64,000 bases of DNA. Origin: Firmicutes bacterium HGW-Firmicutes-8. Lineage in GTDB: Bacteria; Bacillota; Thermincolia; Thermincolales; UBA2595. The notes below the pieces were generated by a model. It saw only the letters and a program-made list of their open reading frames with translations, made no database searches and was not told where the DNA came from. The stretch covers positions 31,623 to 95,622 of the forward strand of contig PGZN01000004.1 of NCBI GenBank assembly GCA_002840165.1, written 5' to 3'. Shown here piece by piece: positions 28,646-38,820 of this stretch. Position 1 is the first letter of the stretch, and every line of letters begins with the position of its first letter. Position numbers and translations under genes: made by a program.

Positions 28646-30037
28646 ATGAAAACTTCAAGACTAGTTTTTACCTTAGCGCTATTGTTTACTCTTATTGTTC
28701 CAGGAGCGGCTTGGGCCGCTGACGCACCGGCAATTGACACCGGGGACACCGCCTGGGTAATTGTCGCCAGCGCCCTGGTAATGCTGATGACACCTGGTTT
28801 AGCCCTTTTTTACGGGGGTATGGTGCGGCGGAAGAATGTTCTAAGCACTATTATGCAGAGCTTTATCCTGATTGCACTTATTTCCGTCCAATGGGTACTG
28901 TTTGGTTATTCACTGGCCTTCGGACCTGACAAAGCCCATTTAATCGGGGCACTGAGCTGGTTCGGTTTCCACGGAGTGGGCATGACTCCTAACGCTGATT
29001 ATGCGGCAACTGTTCCCCACCAAATATTTGCCATGTTCCAGCTGATGTTTGCCATTATCACACCTGCTTTAATAACAGGCTCAATTGCAGAACGCATGAG
29101 ATTCCCGGCTTTTCTGGCTTTTATTCTACTATGGGCCACCTTTATATATGACCCCCTGGCCCATTGGGTATGGGGAGTCAACGGCTGGATCCGTAATTTG
29201 GGAGCCTTAGATTTTGCCGGAGGAACTGTGGTACATATCAGTTCCGGTGTCTCGGGCTTAATCGCTGCTCTTGTGTTGGGCAAAAGAAAGGGTCACGGGA
29301 AAGAACCGATGCTGCCCCATCAACTTCCCATGACTGTGCTGGGCGCGGGCATACTCTGGTTCGGGTGGTTCGGTTTCAATGCCGGCAGCGCCCTGGCTGC
29401 TAATGGTTTGGCAACTAACGCTTTTGTTGTCACAAACACTTCTGCTGCTGCTGCTGCTTTATCATGGGTATTTGCGGAGTGGCTGCACCACGGCAAACCT
29501 ACTGTTCTGGGAGCGGCAAGTGGGGCCGTAGCCGGTCTTGTAGCAATCACACCCGGTTCCGGATATGTCACCCCGATGTCTGCCTTATTGATAGGTTTAA
29601 TTGGCGGAGTGGTCTGTTACCTTGGTGTAAGTGTACTAAAATCCAGACTGGGATATGACGATTCTCTGGACGCTTTTGGTTGTCATGGAATCGGGGGAAC
29701 CTGGGGAGCGATTGCCACAGGGTTGTTTGCCACCAAAGCCATTAACCCCTTAGGGGCCGATGGATTGTTTTACGGGAACCCAGGTTTGATGAAGGCTCAG
29801 TTCATCAGTATAATAGCAACTTATGCAGTCGCTATTATAGGGACCTTCGTCATATTGAAATTTGTCAACCTCTTTACACCTATTCGGGCTACTGCCGAAG
29901 AGGAAATGACAGGACTTGATTTAACTATGCACGGTGAAGAGGCATACCGGGATTTGGTTATGTCGGCCTCGCTGAGCCGGAACCAGTTCCGCGAGAAGAC
30001 ATCCGAAGCGCCGTCAATGTCGGTTAATGCTCCATAA
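28646..30037 (+). CDS. amt: Ammonium transporter Amt (1)
   Basis: 463-residue Amt with a cleavable signal peptide (about residues 1-27, ending AAWAADA) and eleven membrane helices. Amt hallmarks: MTPGLALFYGGMVRRKN, GSIAERMRFPAF, FAGGTVVHISSGVSGL and GCHGIGGTWGA (twin-His pore). The C-terminal tail (LDLTMHGEEAYRD) is the GlnK-sensitive region. ATG 28646 is preferred over GTG 28637. Followed by a repeat insert and glnK. This is the canonical Amt type, distinct from the two closer paralogues downstream. Confidence 0.95.
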   Translation: MKTSRLVFTLALLFTLIVPGAAWAADAPAIDTGDTAWVIVASALVMLMTPGLALFYGGMVRRKNVLSTIMQSFILIALISVQWVLFGYSLAFGPDKAHLIGALSWFGFHGVGMTPNADYAATVPHQIFAMFQLMFAIITPALITGSIAERMRFPAFLAFILLWATFIYDPLAHWVWGVNGWIRNLGALDFAGGTVVHISSGVSGLIAALVLGKRKGHGKEPMLPHQLPMTVLGAGILWFGWFGFNAGSALAANGLATNAFVVTNTSAAAAALSWVFAEWLHHGKPTVLGAASGAVAGLVAITPGSGYVTPMSALLIGLIGGVVCYLGVSVLKSRLGYDDSLDAFGCHGIGGTWGAIATGLFATKAINPLGADGLFYGNPGLMKAQFISIIATYAVAIIGTFVILKFVNLFTPIRATAEEEMTGLDLTMHGEEAYRDLVMSASLSRNQFREKTSEAPSMSVNAP

Positions 30038-30039
30038 AA

Positions 30040-30130
30040 AACCGCGGAGAGCGCGGAGAAAAGACGGAGGGCGCGGAGAGAAATCAATAATATTCCGCGG
30101 GCTCAATAAAGACCATAAAGAGAAAGACGA
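30040..30130. repeat. CGCGGAG repeat copy between amt1 and glnK1
   Basis: AAAACCGCGGAGAGCGCGGAG, then GGAGGGCGCGGAG, and a GGCTCAATAAAGACCATAAAGAG stretch that is the reverse complement of 12998-13025 in the 640-bp element. A partial copy inside the amt-glnK transcript. Confidence 0.75.
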
Positions 30131-30143
30131 AGTAAAAGTATAA

Positions 30144-30493
<350 letters not shown>

Positions 30494-30494
<1 letters not shown>

Positions 30495-30536
30495 TTGCTA
30501 GTTCCTAGTTTCTAGTTGCTAGTTGAACTGGACTAA
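30494..30536. repeat. CTAGTTG heptamer repeat
   Basis: TTGCTAGTTCCTAGTTTCTAG and further CTAGTTG copies after glnK1, about five units of period 7. Same family as 62839-63000. Confidence 0.7.
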
Positions 30537-30546
30537 AATATTAGAC

Positions 30547-30643
30547 TTACAATGATTAACGACAACTCTATATAATACTACGATGTATTTACAGCAGAGA
30601 CGCTTCTCGGACCTATTTCGAGGTTTTGAGAGGCGTCTTTTTT
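30547..30643 (+). promoter_or_regulatory. amt2 promoter and first ANTAR leader
   Basis: Promoter TTACAA (30547-30552), 18 bases, TATAAT (30571-30576). Hairpin 1 AATAC-TACGAT-GTATT (30574-30589; G4 but T1), hairpin 2 AGC-AGAGAC-GCT (30593-30604; A1, G4). Terminator GACGCTTCTC / GAGAGGCGTC plus T6 (30599-30643) shares the arm of hairpin 2. Confidence 0.75.
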
Positions 30644-30655
30644 ATAACCCGTTAT

Positions 30656-30737
30656 GTAAAACGGTATTTACAGCTGGTTGAGCAGTGGCGCTCTCTTGGT
30701 GGGAAAATCGGCGTCTTCCCATTAGAGAGCGCTTTCT
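30656..30737 (+). promoter_or_regulatory. Second, tandem ANTAR leader of amt2
   Basis: Hairpin 1 GTAAA-ACGGTA-TTTAC (30656-30671) and hairpin 2 GAGC-AGTGGC-GCTC (30680-30693), both loops A1, G4. Hairpin 2 overlaps stem GCGCTCTC / GAGAGCGC (30688-30732). The T-tract after it is short, so termination may be leaky. Confidence 0.75.
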
Positions 30738-30787
30738 GCTTACCTATAAAAAAACAAAAAACAAGTTTAATAGAGGAGGAGATTGTA

Positions 30788-32191
30788 ATGACTAAGAAGC
30801 TAACACTAGTTTCAATTTTAATGATCTTATTGGTTTTGGGCTTTACCGGGGCAGCTTTTGCTGCTGACGCTCCAACTGCCGAGTCCAATGCCGTGGCCAT
30901 CGATACGGCCTGGACTCTGCTGGCAGGTTTCCTGGTTTTCTTCATGCAGGCCGGTTTTGCCATGGTAGAGACAGGTTTTACCCGTGCTAAGAATGCATCT
31001 AACATCATTATGAAAAACTTAATGGACTTTGCTGTGGGAACCATCGCCTTCTGGTTAGTCGGTTTTGGCATCATGTTTGGCGCCAGTAAAGCGGGACTTT
31101 TCGGAACTTCACTTTTCGGCGCTACAGGCAATGCTGACCACTTAGGTTTATCGATCCCATTAATGGCCTTCTTAATCTTCCAAACTGTGTTTGCAGCTAC
31201 GGCATCAACAATCGTTTCAGGCGCGATGGCAGAAAGAACTAAGTTTGTATCATATATAATGTACAGTGCAGTTATCAGTCTTGTTATTTACCCGGTGGTA
31301 GGCCATTGGATTTGGAATGCCGGGGGATGGTTGGCCCAAAGAGGTTTTATTGACTTCGCGGGTTCAACGGTTGTTCACTCTGTAGGTGGTTGGGCTGCCT
31401 TAGTAGGCGCGGCCATATTGGGTCCAAGGTTAGGCAAATATGGAAAAGACGGAAAAGTCAACGTCATCCCCGGTCACAGCATTACTCTTGCCGCTCTTGG
31501 TGTCTTTATTCTCTGGTTTGGCTGGTTTGGATTTAACCCTGGCAGTACTTTAGCAGCCACGAATCTGAATATCGCCAGTATTGCGGTAACTACCAACATT
31601 GCAGCTGCAGCAGGGGCTTGTCTGGCCATGATTTTTACCTGGGTTAGATATGGAAAAGCTGATGTCAGTATGACTTTAAACGGCGCCCTAGCAGGTTTGG
31701 TAGGTATTACCGCTGGGTGTAATGCAGTAAGCAATGTCGGAGCCGCTGTTATTGGGGCGATAGCAGGTGTGTTGGTCATCTTATCCGTGGAATTCTTTGA
31801 TAAGGTTGTTAAGATTGACGATCCCGTCGGGGCAATCTCTGTTCACGGTATTTGTGGCTCCTTTGGTACTGTTATGGTTGGTTTTCTCGCTGTAGATGGA
31901 GGTCTTCTCTACGGTGGAGGCTCCAAGCTTCTGGTAACCCAGTTGATTGGTGTTGGGGCAGTATTTGCCTGGACTGTTATAACCGGTGGAATTCTCTTTA
32001 CAGTATTGAAGTATACCGTCGGTTTAAGGGTCTCAGAAGCTGAAGAGGTTGAAGGTCTTGACATTGGAGAACATGGTATGACAGCTTATCCGGACTTTGT
32101 CTTCAGGGCGACATCCAGCAGGCACGGTTATGAGGCAGCTGGCTATCCTGAACAAAAACGTGTCGCCCAGACTGTAGAAAAAACCGTATAA
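30788..32191 (+). CDS. amt: Ammonium transporter Amt (2)
   Basis: 467 residues. Signal peptide of about 25 residues (GAAFAADA cleavage), then an Amt core with GFAMVETGFTRAKN, GAMAERTKF, FAGSTVVHSVGGWAALVGA and VHGICGSFGT. ATG 30788 after GAGGAGGAG is the start; the longer frame runs through the leader hairpins. Resembles amt3 more than amt1, suggesting a later duplication. Followed by a strong terminator. Confidence 0.94.
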   Translation: MTKKLTLVSILMILLVLGFTGAAFAADAPTAESNAVAIDTAWTLLAGFLVFFMQAGFAMVETGFTRAKNASNIIMKNLMDFAVGTIAFWLVGFGIMFGASKAGLFGTSLFGATGNADHLGLSIPLMAFLIFQTVFAATASTIVSGAMAERTKFVSYIMYSAVISLVIYPVVGHWIWNAGGWLAQRGFIDFAGSTVVHSVGGWAALVGAAILGPRLGKYGKDGKVNVIPGHSITLAALGVFILWFGWFGFNPGSTLAATNLNIASIAVTTNIAAAAGACLAMIFTWVRYGKADVSMTLNGALAGLVGITAGCNAVSNVGAAVIGAIAGVLVILSVEFFDKVVKIDDPVGAISVHGICGSFGTVMVGFLAVDGGLLYGGGSKLLVTQLIGVGAVFAWTVITGGILFTVLKYTVGLRVSEAEEVEGLDIGEHGMTAYPDFVFRATSSRHGYEAAGYPEQKRVAQTVEKTV

Positions 32192-32201
32192 ATATCACAT
32201 T

Positions 32202-32246
32202 AAACGAAGGAGCTCACTCCATAAGGGAGAGGGCTCCTTCGTTTTG
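32202..32246 (+). terminator. Intrinsic terminator after amt2
   Basis: Stem AAACGAAGGAGC / GCTCCTTCGTTT with T4, eleven bases after the stop. Confidence 0.9.
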
Positions 32247-32260
32247 CCTAAAAGTTTTTA

Positions 32261-32290
32261 TTGACCATCAATGTTTTTCTAATTTATAAT
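32261..32290 (+). promoter_or_regulatory. glnK2 promoter
   Basis: TTGACC (32261-32266), 18 bases, TATAAT (32285-32290). No antitermination leader lies between it and glnK2, so the PII protein may be made even when the downstream amt3 is terminated. Confidence 0.65.
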
Positions 32291-32324
32291 ACGAGTATAG
32301 AAATTAATGTAATTGAGTACATAG

Positions 32325-32708
<384 letters not shown>

Positions 32709-32722
32709 CCCCTAAGTAAATA

Positions 32723-32797
32723 TAAACAGTGTAGTTTAGCAGGCAAAGATGCCATTCGAAAAGGGAGTTTTCCGCCCTTTCGGAAGGCATCTTTTTT
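32723..32797 (+). promoter_or_regulatory. ANTAR leader between glnK2 and amt3
   Basis: Hairpin 1 TAAAC-AGTGTA-GTTTA (32723-32738), hairpin 2 GGC-AAAGAT-GCC (32742-32753), both loops A1, G4. Terminator GATGCC / GGCATC plus T6 (32748-32797) with an internal stem AAAGGG/CCCTTT. Begins 15 bases after the glnK2 stop with no clear promoter, so it probably controls read-through into amt3. Confidence 0.82.
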
Positions 32798-32931
32798 GTT
32801 TGGATTATTGATGAAAGGAAGGGAGACGCCGCCCATGATATTTCGTTACGGATAAAAGCTTATCTGTCGGGAAAACAACAAAATAATGTGAAGTTTTTAA
32901 TTTGTCATTGGGAAAAGGAGGTAGGCAAAAA

Positions 32932-34251
32932 ATGGAACCCAGTATCAGTCAATTGGCACAGGGAATTGACACTGTTTGGGTGCTGCTTTGCGCAGCTTTG
33001 GTGTTTTTTATGGAAGGCGGTTTCGCGGCCTTGGAGGCCGGTTTTATTAGAAGCAAAAACTCACTGAATATAATCATGAAGGTATTTGCCGATTGTACGG
33101 TGGGAATGCTTGGTTATTGGGCTGTCGGATTCGGGGTGATGTACGGAATAGATAAAGCAGGATTCTTTGGGACCAGCGGGGCTTTTTTGTCAGGCGATTT
33201 CGCTCACTTGAACCTGCGGATTCCGATTTATGCTTACTGGATATTCCAGGCCGCTTTTGCCATTGCGGTGGCCACCATCGTTTCCGGGGCAGTGGCCGAG
33301 AGGATGAAATTTGGGCCTTATATGGTATTTAGCCTTTTAGCTACTGCCGTAATCTATCCAGTCGCCGGCCACTGGATATGGAATCCCGGGGGATGGCTGG
33401 CCCAACTTGGCATGCTTGATTTTGCCGGTTCGGCAGCAGTGCACTCTGTAGGGGGATGGGCTTCCCTGGCAGCAGTATTGGTCCTCGGCCCAAGGAAAGG
33501 AAAGTATAATAAAGACGGGTCTATAAATGTCATGCCGGCCCACAACCTGCCGCTGGCAGCCCTCGGGGCCTTCATGCTCTGGTTTGGCTGGTTTGGATTT
33601 AACCCGGGCAGCTCCCTTTCCGGACTTGACCTCAATATTGCCCGCATAGCTGTCACTACGAATTTAGCCGCCGCTGCTGCAGGTACAGTCAGTGCGTTAT
33701 ATACGATGATTAAATACGGAAAGCCTGACGCCAGTATGATAATTAACGGCTCCCTGGCCGGCCTGGTTGCTATTACAGCAGGCTGCGCCTATGTTACCCC
33801 ATCCAGCGCTGTTATTATAGGAGCAGCAGCCGGGGTCTTGGTGGTGCTGGCCGTCCAATTCTTTGACTGGATTAAGGCCGATGACCCGGTTGGAGCTATT
33901 GCGGTGCATGGCGCTTGCGGTACTTTCGGGGCAGTAGCGGTAGGAGTCTTTGCTGAAAAAGGCGGACTCATTTACACCGGCAGTTTGAAATTACTGGGGA
34001 TACAGGCCCTCGGCGTGGCGTCTGTTTCACTGTGGGCCTTTACTGCTACAGCAGTGGTATTCTATATACTTAAGAAAACTGTTGGAATTAGAGTTACCCA
34101 GGAAGAGGAGTTAGACGGGATGGATCTATGTGAACATGGTATTACAGCCTATACCGGTATAGAGGCGTCCCATGTACGCCCATTCAGTCAGATCCCGGAA
34201 GGACTGGCAGCCAGGTCTATACAGGAAGAAAAGGTAAATAATGGCAGTTAA
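32932..34251 (+). CDS. amt: Ammonium transporter Amt (3)
   Basis: 439 residues with no signal peptide (starts MEPSISQLAQGIDTVW). Core motifs: GGFAALEAGFIRSKN, GAVAERMKF, FAGSAAVHSVGGWASLAA, VHGACGTFGA. C-terminal tail LDGMDLCEHGITAY. ATG 32932 follows AAAGGAGGTAGG. Closely related to amt2. Confidence 0.94.
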   Translation: MEPSISQLAQGIDTVWVLLCAALVFFMEGGFAALEAGFIRSKNSLNIIMKVFADCTVGMLGYWAVGFGVMYGIDKAGFFGTSGAFLSGDFAHLNLRIPIYAYWIFQAAFAIAVATIVSGAVAERMKFGPYMVFSLLATAVIYPVAGHWIWNPGGWLAQLGMLDFAGSAAVHSVGGWASLAAVLVLGPRKGKYNKDGSINVMPAHNLPLAALGAFMLWFGWFGFNPGSSLSGLDLNIARIAVTTNLAAAAAGTVSALYTMIKYGKPDASMIINGSLAGLVAITAGCAYVTPSSAVIIGAAAGVLVVLAVQFFDWIKADDPVGAIAVHGACGTFGAVAVGVFAEKGGLIYTGSLKLLGIQALGVASVSLWAFTATAVVFYILKKTVGIRVTQEEELDGMDLCEHGITAYTGIEASHVRPFSQIPEGLAARSIQEEKVNNGS

Positions 34252-34280
34252 AAAATATAACCTGAGAAATAAAATTGTTA

Positions 34281-34412
34281 TTGCATTCTGTTGCGTTTTT
34301 GCTATAATTACTTATATAGAACTTTATAGAAAGTGATACAATGGAGTGTCATAACTAGGCAAAGAAGCCCTCTGAATTATTGAGCCCTGCTCTTTAATTT
34401 GAGGGTTTTTTA
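34281..34412 (+). promoter_or_regulatory. Promoter and ANTAR leader of the ANTAR-glnA2 unit
   Basis: Promoter TTGCAT (34281-34286), 16 bases, TATAAT (34303-34308). Hairpin 1 GATAC-AATGGA-GTGTC (34335-34350), hairpin 2 GGC-AAAGAA-GCC (34358-34369), both A1, G4. Terminator CCCTC / GAGGG plus T6 (34368-34412). The regulator gene itself is thus behind an ANTAR target, suggesting positive autoregulation. Confidence 0.82.
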
Positions 34413-34439
34413 TATTATCCCGGGAAGGGGGGGCTTGGC

Positions 34440-35021
34440 ATGGGGGAAATTAGGATAGTTATAGCCGACTCCGATGCACAAACGCGCAAAAGTCTTAGAG
34501 CTATATTGAGCCAGGCCGGACATGTAGTTGTGGGAGAAGCAGATGATGGTTTGGCTGCTTTAAAACTGGTCAGGACCAGACAGCCCGACCTTGTTATCCT
34601 GGATGCCAAAATGGCTGTTATGGATGGCGCCGAACTCGGATACATAGTTGAAGAAGACGGGCTGGCCCCGGTAATCCTGATGACTGCCGGTGAAAAATTA
34701 AGAATCAATGAGCAAAATTCGGAACAGCAGTCTTTTGCTTATATAGTTAAACCTGTAACAGAACACAGCCTTCTTCCCTTAATCGACTTGGTTATTAAGA
34801 ATTACAGGAAGATAAAGACTCTTGAGCAGGAAGTTGTGAAACTAAAAGACTCTATAGAAACGAGAAAATTCGTGGAAAAAGCTAAGGGAATCCTCATGGA
34901 TACCAATAAGATGTCTGAGTCTGAAGCCTTCAAACGCATCCAGAAACAGAGCATGAACAAACGGGTCTCCATGAAATCCGTGGCCAAGGCGATAATCTTG
35001 GCCCATGAAATAAATCAATAA
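34440..35021 (+). CDS. ANTAR-domain response regulator with intact phosphorylation site
   Basis: 193 residues: receiver with Asp10, Asp12, phospho-acceptor Asp55 (VILDAKM) and Lys of IVKPVTE, then ANTAR domain at about 138-188 (RKFVEKAKGILMD, MSESEAFKRIQ). Of the three ANTAR proteins in the window this is the only one able to be phosphorylated in the normal way. No histidine kinase is nearby. It lies 31 bases upstream of glnA2 in one unit, a NitR-like arrangement. Probable substrates are the twin-hairpin leaders described here. Confidence 0.9.
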   Translation: MGEIRIVIADSDAQTRKSLRAILSQAGHVVVGEADDGLAALKLVRTRQPDLVILDAKMAVMDGAELGYIVEEDGLAPVILMTAGEKLRINEQNSEQQSFAYIVKPVTEHSLLPLIDLVIKNYRKIKTLEQEVVKLKDSIETRKFVEKAKGILMDTNKMSESEAFKRIQKQSMNKRVSMKSVAKAIILAHEINQ

Positions 35022-35052
35022 GTTGAGATTCAAATGAAAGGTGTGTTTTTTA

Positions 35053-36375
35053 ATGGACAAAAAACAAGTACTGGAAAAAGCGAGGGAGATGAATGTTAAG
35101 TTTATTCGGCTGCAGTTCACCGATATCTATGGTGTATTGAAAAACACGGCTATTACCGTTGAACAGTTGGAAAAAGCCCTCGACGGCGAATTGATGTTTG
35201 ACGGTTCTTCTATTGAAGGATTCACCCGGATTGAAGAATCTGACATGTACTTAAAACCTGACTTAAACACCTTCCTAGTATTTCCCTGGAGACCCAAAGA
35301 CGGCGCTGTGGCGAGATTAATCTGTGATGTTTACAAACCGGACGGGACTCCTTTTGAAGGCGACCCCCGCTATGTCCTGAAAAAGACTCTGAAGGAAGCT
35401 GCCGACATGGGTTATACCATGTTCGTCGGTCCGGAAGCCGAGTTCTTTATGTTCCAGGTTGATGAGCAGGGCCGTCCAACTACTATTACTCATGATTCAG
35501 CAGGTTATTTTGATATGAGCCCGGTTGACCTTGGCGAAAATGCCCGTCGCGACATGGTTCTTATCCTGGAACAAATGGGTTTCGAAATAGAAGCTTCCCA
35601 TCACGAAGTTGCTGAGGGCCAGCATGAAATCGATTTCAAATACTCAGAAGCCCTTGACGTGGCAGACAAGGTAATGACATTTAAATTCGTTGTCCGGACT
35701 GTTGCTCAACGCCATGGTCTTCATGCCACCTTTATGCCGAAGCCAATCTTTGGTATTAACGGATCTGGAATGCATATGAACCAGTCTCTGTTCAAAAACG
35801 GCCAAAACGCCTTCTTTGACCCCAAGGGACCTAAGCAGCTCAGTGAAGACGCGTACTATTATATCGGCGGTTTGCTGAAGCATGCCCGTTCATTTGCTGC
35901 TCTCACCAACCCGACCGTTAACTCATACAAGCGTCTGGTTCCTGGTTACGAAGCGCCTGTCTACCTGGCCTGGTCTGCTGCCAATAGAAGCGCCCTGGTC
36001 CGGATTCCAGCCAAACGCGGCGCCAGCACCAGAGTTGAGCTGAGAAACCCGGACCCCGCCTGTAACCCGTACCTCGCAGTTGCTGTAGCCTTGGCAGCGG
36101 GCCTTGACGGAATTAAGAATAAGATTCAGCCTCCTGCTGAAACAACAGCAAATATCTATCACATGGATGCCGACCAAAGGGCTGCCGCAGGAATCGTCAG
36201 CCTCCCGGCGAGTCTGAAGGAGGCTATTGATGAAGCCAAAGACAGTGACCTAGTCAAAACCACCCTGGGCGACCATGTATTCTCCAAGTTTGTCGAAGGC
36301 AAACTGAAGGAATGGGACGATTACAGGACAAAGGTATCTGAATGGGAAATCAAGAAATACCTGACTACATTCTAA
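35053..36375 (+). CDS. glnA: Glutamine synthetase type I (2)
   Basis: 440 residues, complete [22 protein letters not shown] includes the Arg used for feedback inhibition in Bacillus-type enzymes. Further motifs are [43 protein letters not shown] with the flap Glu, and [13 protein letters not shown]. No adenylylation-loop tyrosine motif of the proteobacterial type is evident. ATG 35053 with GAAAGGTG upstream is preferred to GTG 35041. Co-transcribed with the preceding ANTAR regulator. Confidence 0.95.
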   Translation: MDKKQVLEKAREMNVKFIRLQFTDIYGVLKNTAITVEQLEKALDGELMFDGSSIEGFTRIEESDMYLKPDLNTFLVFPWRPKDGAVARLICDVYKPDGTPFEGDPRYVLKKTLKEAADMGYTMFVGPEAEFFMFQVDEQGRPTTITHDSAGYFDMSPVDLGENARRDMVLILEQMGFEIEASHHEVAEGQHEIDFKYSEALDVADKVMTFKFVVRTVAQRHGLHATFMPKPIFGINGSGMHMNQSLFKNGQNAFFDPKGPKQLSEDAYYYIGGLLKHARSFAALTNPTVNSYKRLVPGYEAPVYLAWSAANRSALVRIPAKRGASTRVELRNPDPACNPYLAVAVALAAGLDGIKNKIQPPAETTANIYHMDADQRAAAGIVSLPASLKEAIDEAKDSDLVKTTLGDHVFSKFVEGKLKEWDDYRTKVSEWEIKKYLTTF

Positions 36376-36428
36376 AATCAGCAAAAATTTTTTCTTACAG
36401 CAGGAATATTACGTTTTTTGTAGAAAAA

Positions 36429-36527
36429 TATAATTTCTAAAACTAAATATGTAGAACAACGGGGTTCTATATTTTAAAGTAGGTTGGACAAAGGCGTTCC
36501 CAATGTAAATTTGGTGCGTCTTTTTTT
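36429..36527 (+). promoter_or_regulatory. ANTAR leader of glnN
   Basis: A -10 box TATAAT at 36429-36434 (poor -35). Hairpin 1 TAGAAC-AACGGG-GTTCTA (36452-36469) and hairpin 2 GGAC-AAAGGC-GTTC (36486-36499), both A1, G4. An imperfect terminator stem (36493-36520) is followed by T7. Confidence 0.78.
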
Positions 36528-36558
36528 ATTTTTTTTCAAAAGAAAGGGGATTCAAAAA

Positions 36559-38679
36559 ATGAGCAACAAAGTAAACTTGACCGATGTTGAAGGAGTAGAC
36601 GTGGTATTTGGCTCTAACGTTTTCAGCGACGCGGTAATGAAGGAACGCCTGCCAAAACAAATCTATAAGGCGCTGAAGAAAACCATTGATGAAGGGGCGC
36701 CGCTGGACCCCAATGTGGCCGAAGTTGTGGCCAACGCCTTAAAGGACTGGGCTATCGAAAAAGGCGCCACTCACTTCACCCACTGGTTCCAGCCCATGAC
36801 TGGGCTCACTGCCGAAAAACACGATGCGTTTATTTCCCCCACCTCCGATGGCCGGGTAATCCTCGGCTTTTCAGGCAAGGAACTAATCAAAGGGGAACCT
36901 GACGCTTCTTCCTTCCCATCCGGCGGCCTTCGGGCCACCTTTGAGGCCAGGGGTTATACAGCCTGGGATGTTACATCCCCCGCTTTTCTTAAGGAAAAGT
37001 CTCTGTATATTCCCACCGTTTTTGTTTCTTATACCGGGGAGGTGCTGGACAAGAAAACTCCCCTGCTGCGTTCCGTGGAAGTTTTATCAAAACAGGCCCT
37101 CCGGGTGCTGCGGGCCTTTGGCAACAACACAACCAAGAAGGTTATAGCCACCGTAGGTCCAGAACAGGAATATTTCCTCGTTGACAAAGAACTTTACGAA
37201 CAGCGCCGGGACCTGATTTTAACCGGCAGGACCCTTTTCGGCGCTCCCTCTCCCAAGGGCCAGGAGCTGGAAGACCAGTACTTCGGGACAATCAAAGAGC
37301 GGGTTGCCGACTTCATGCAGGAATTGGATATTGAACTGTGGAAACTGGGCGTTTCCTCCAAGACCAAGCATAACGAAGTTGCTCCCGCCCAGTACGAAAT
37401 CGCCCCTGTTTTCAATGACGTAAATGTCGGCACCGACCACAACCAGCTGGTTATGGAGACTCTGAAGAAAGTAGCCCTCCACCACGGCCTGGTAGCCTTA
37501 ATCCACGAAAAACCCTATGCCGGGGTTAACGGTTCCGGTAAACACAACAACTGGTCCATGAGTACCAACGACGGGGAAAACCTCCTTGAGCCCGGGGAAA
37601 CTCCCCAGAGTAATGCCCAGTTTCTGGTCTTTCTAGCCGCTATAGTTAAGGCCGTTGATGTCTATGCAGACTTGCTGCGGGTTTCTGCCGCCAACCCCGG
37701 TAACGACCACCGGCTGGGCGCCAATGAGGCTCCGCCGGCTATTATCTCCATCTTCCTCGGCGACCAGTTGACCGAAATTCTGGAGAAGCTTGCCAAGGGC
37801 GGCAAAGTGGGCGCCAAAAACGGCGGCGAGCTCAAGCTCGGGGCTTCCACCCTGCCTGTACTGCCCAAAGACAATACCGACCGGAACCGGACATCGCCCT
37901 TTGCCTTTACCGGCAATAAATTCGAATTCCGCATGGTTGGCTCTTCGCAATCTGTCGCCGGTCCTAACTTTGTTCTGAATACTATTGTTGCCGAGGTTCT
38001 GAGCGAGATCGCCGGTCAGCTGGAAGGTAAAAAGGATGTCAATGCTGAAGCGCAAAAAATCGTGCAGAAGATTGCCAAAGACCACGGCCGGGTTATCTTC
38101 AACGGCAATAATTACACCGACGAGTGGGTGCAGACCGCGGAAAAGCGCGGCCTGCTCAATATCCGTTCCACTGTAGAGTCTGTTCCGGTGCTAACGGCGA
38201 AGAAAAACGTCCAGTTGTTTGAAAAACACGGAATTTTAACCAAGACCGAACTGGAAGCCCGCGCAGAGATTGTGCTGGAAAATTACATCAAGACCATTAA
38301 TATCGAAGCCTTGACTGCCCTGGAAATGGCCAAACGGCAGATTCTGCCCGCCGGCATTGCCTTCGCCACCGAGGTGGCCCAGTCCATCAACTCTGTAAAA
38401 GCCACCGGGGTAAAAGCCGTTACCGGCGCCCAGGAAGAACTGCTGAAAGAAGTTTCCGATACCCTGGCGTCATTGAAGAAAAATATTAACGCCCTGGAGA
38501 AGGTTCAGGCCAAGGCCGAGAACCTGCACGGCGACACTTATAAGCAGGCCCTCTTCTATAAGGATTCCGTATTCACAGCCGTCAATGCACTAAGGGCCGC
38601 TGCTGATAAGCTTGAAACCGTAGTAGACAAGGACCTCTGGCCGCTGCCCACCTACGCGGACCTGTTGTTCAACCTATAG
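36559..38679 (+). CDS. glnN: Glutamine synthetase type III
   Basis: 706 residues, matching the large GSIII family. Signatures include [80 protein letters not shown] and [14 protein letters not shown]. Start ATG 36559 after AAAGGGG; the upstream frame covers the leader terminator. GSIII is induced under nitrogen limitation in several anaerobes and cyanobacteria. Ends 140 bases before the convergent adhesin gene. Confidence 0.95.
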   Translation: MSNKVNLTDVEGVDVVFGSNVFSDAVMKERLPKQIYKALKKTIDEGAPLDPNVAEVVANALKDWAIEKGATHFTHWFQPMTGLTAEKHDAFISPTSDGRVILGFSGKELIKGEPDASSFPSGGLRATFEARGYTAWDVTSPAFLKEKSLYIPTVFVSYTGEVLDKKTPLLRSVEVLSKQALRVLRAFGNNTTKKVIATVGPEQEYFLVDKELYEQRRDLILTGRTLFGAPSPKGQELEDQYFGTIKERVADFMQELDIELWKLGVSSKTKHNEVAPAQYEIAPVFNDVNVGTDHNQLVMETLKKVALHHGLVALIHEKPYAGVNGSGKHNNWSMSTNDGENLLEPGETPQSNAQFLVFLAAIVKAVDVYADLLRVSAANPGNDHRLGANEAPPAIISIFLGDQLTEILEKLAKGGKVGAKNGGELKLGASTLPVLPKDNTDRNRTSPFAFTGNKFEFRMVGSSQSVAGPNFVLNTIVAEVLSEIAGQLEGKKDVNAEAQKIVQKIAKDHGRVIFNGNNYTDEWVQTAEKRGLLNIRSTVESVPVLTAKKNVQLFEKHGILTKTELEARAEIVLENYIKTINIEALTALEMAKRQILPAGIAFATEVAQSINSVKATGVKAVTGAQEELLKEVSDTLASLKKNINALEKVQAKAENLHGDTYKQALFYKDSVFTAVNALRAAADKLETVVDKDLWPLPTYADLLFNL

Positions 38680-38744
38680 ATTAGATAATCTCAATGTTGA
38701 TGCTGAAGCTCCCACTTCAGTATCTTCCTCCCATATTTTTGCCG

Positions 38745-38777
38745 AAAGCGGAGTGGTTGCTGCCACTCCGCTTTCAC
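38745..38777. repeat. Perfect 13-bp stem-loop after glnN
   Basis: GAAAGCGGAGTGG / CCACTCCGCTTTC around TTGCTG. It lacks a T-tract on the plus strand but is well placed to end or stabilise glnN mRNA. Confidence 0.7.
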
Positions 38778-38782
38778 TATAA

Positions 38783-38815
38783 AAAAGAGAGCGGATTTTT
38801 CATCCGCTCTCTTAC
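38783..38815 (-). terminator. Terminator of the SLH adhesin gene
   Basis: Stem AAGAGAGCGGAT / ATCCGCTCTCTT; on the minus strand it is followed by T6. Six bases past the stop codon of the long minus-strand gene. Confidence 0.9.
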
Positions 38816-38820
38816 GCAAG

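Noticed and set aside
32850..32880. Extra ANTAR hairpin GATA-AAAGCT-TATC before amt3
   Set aside because: Loop fits, but there is no second hairpin or terminator after it; likely chance.
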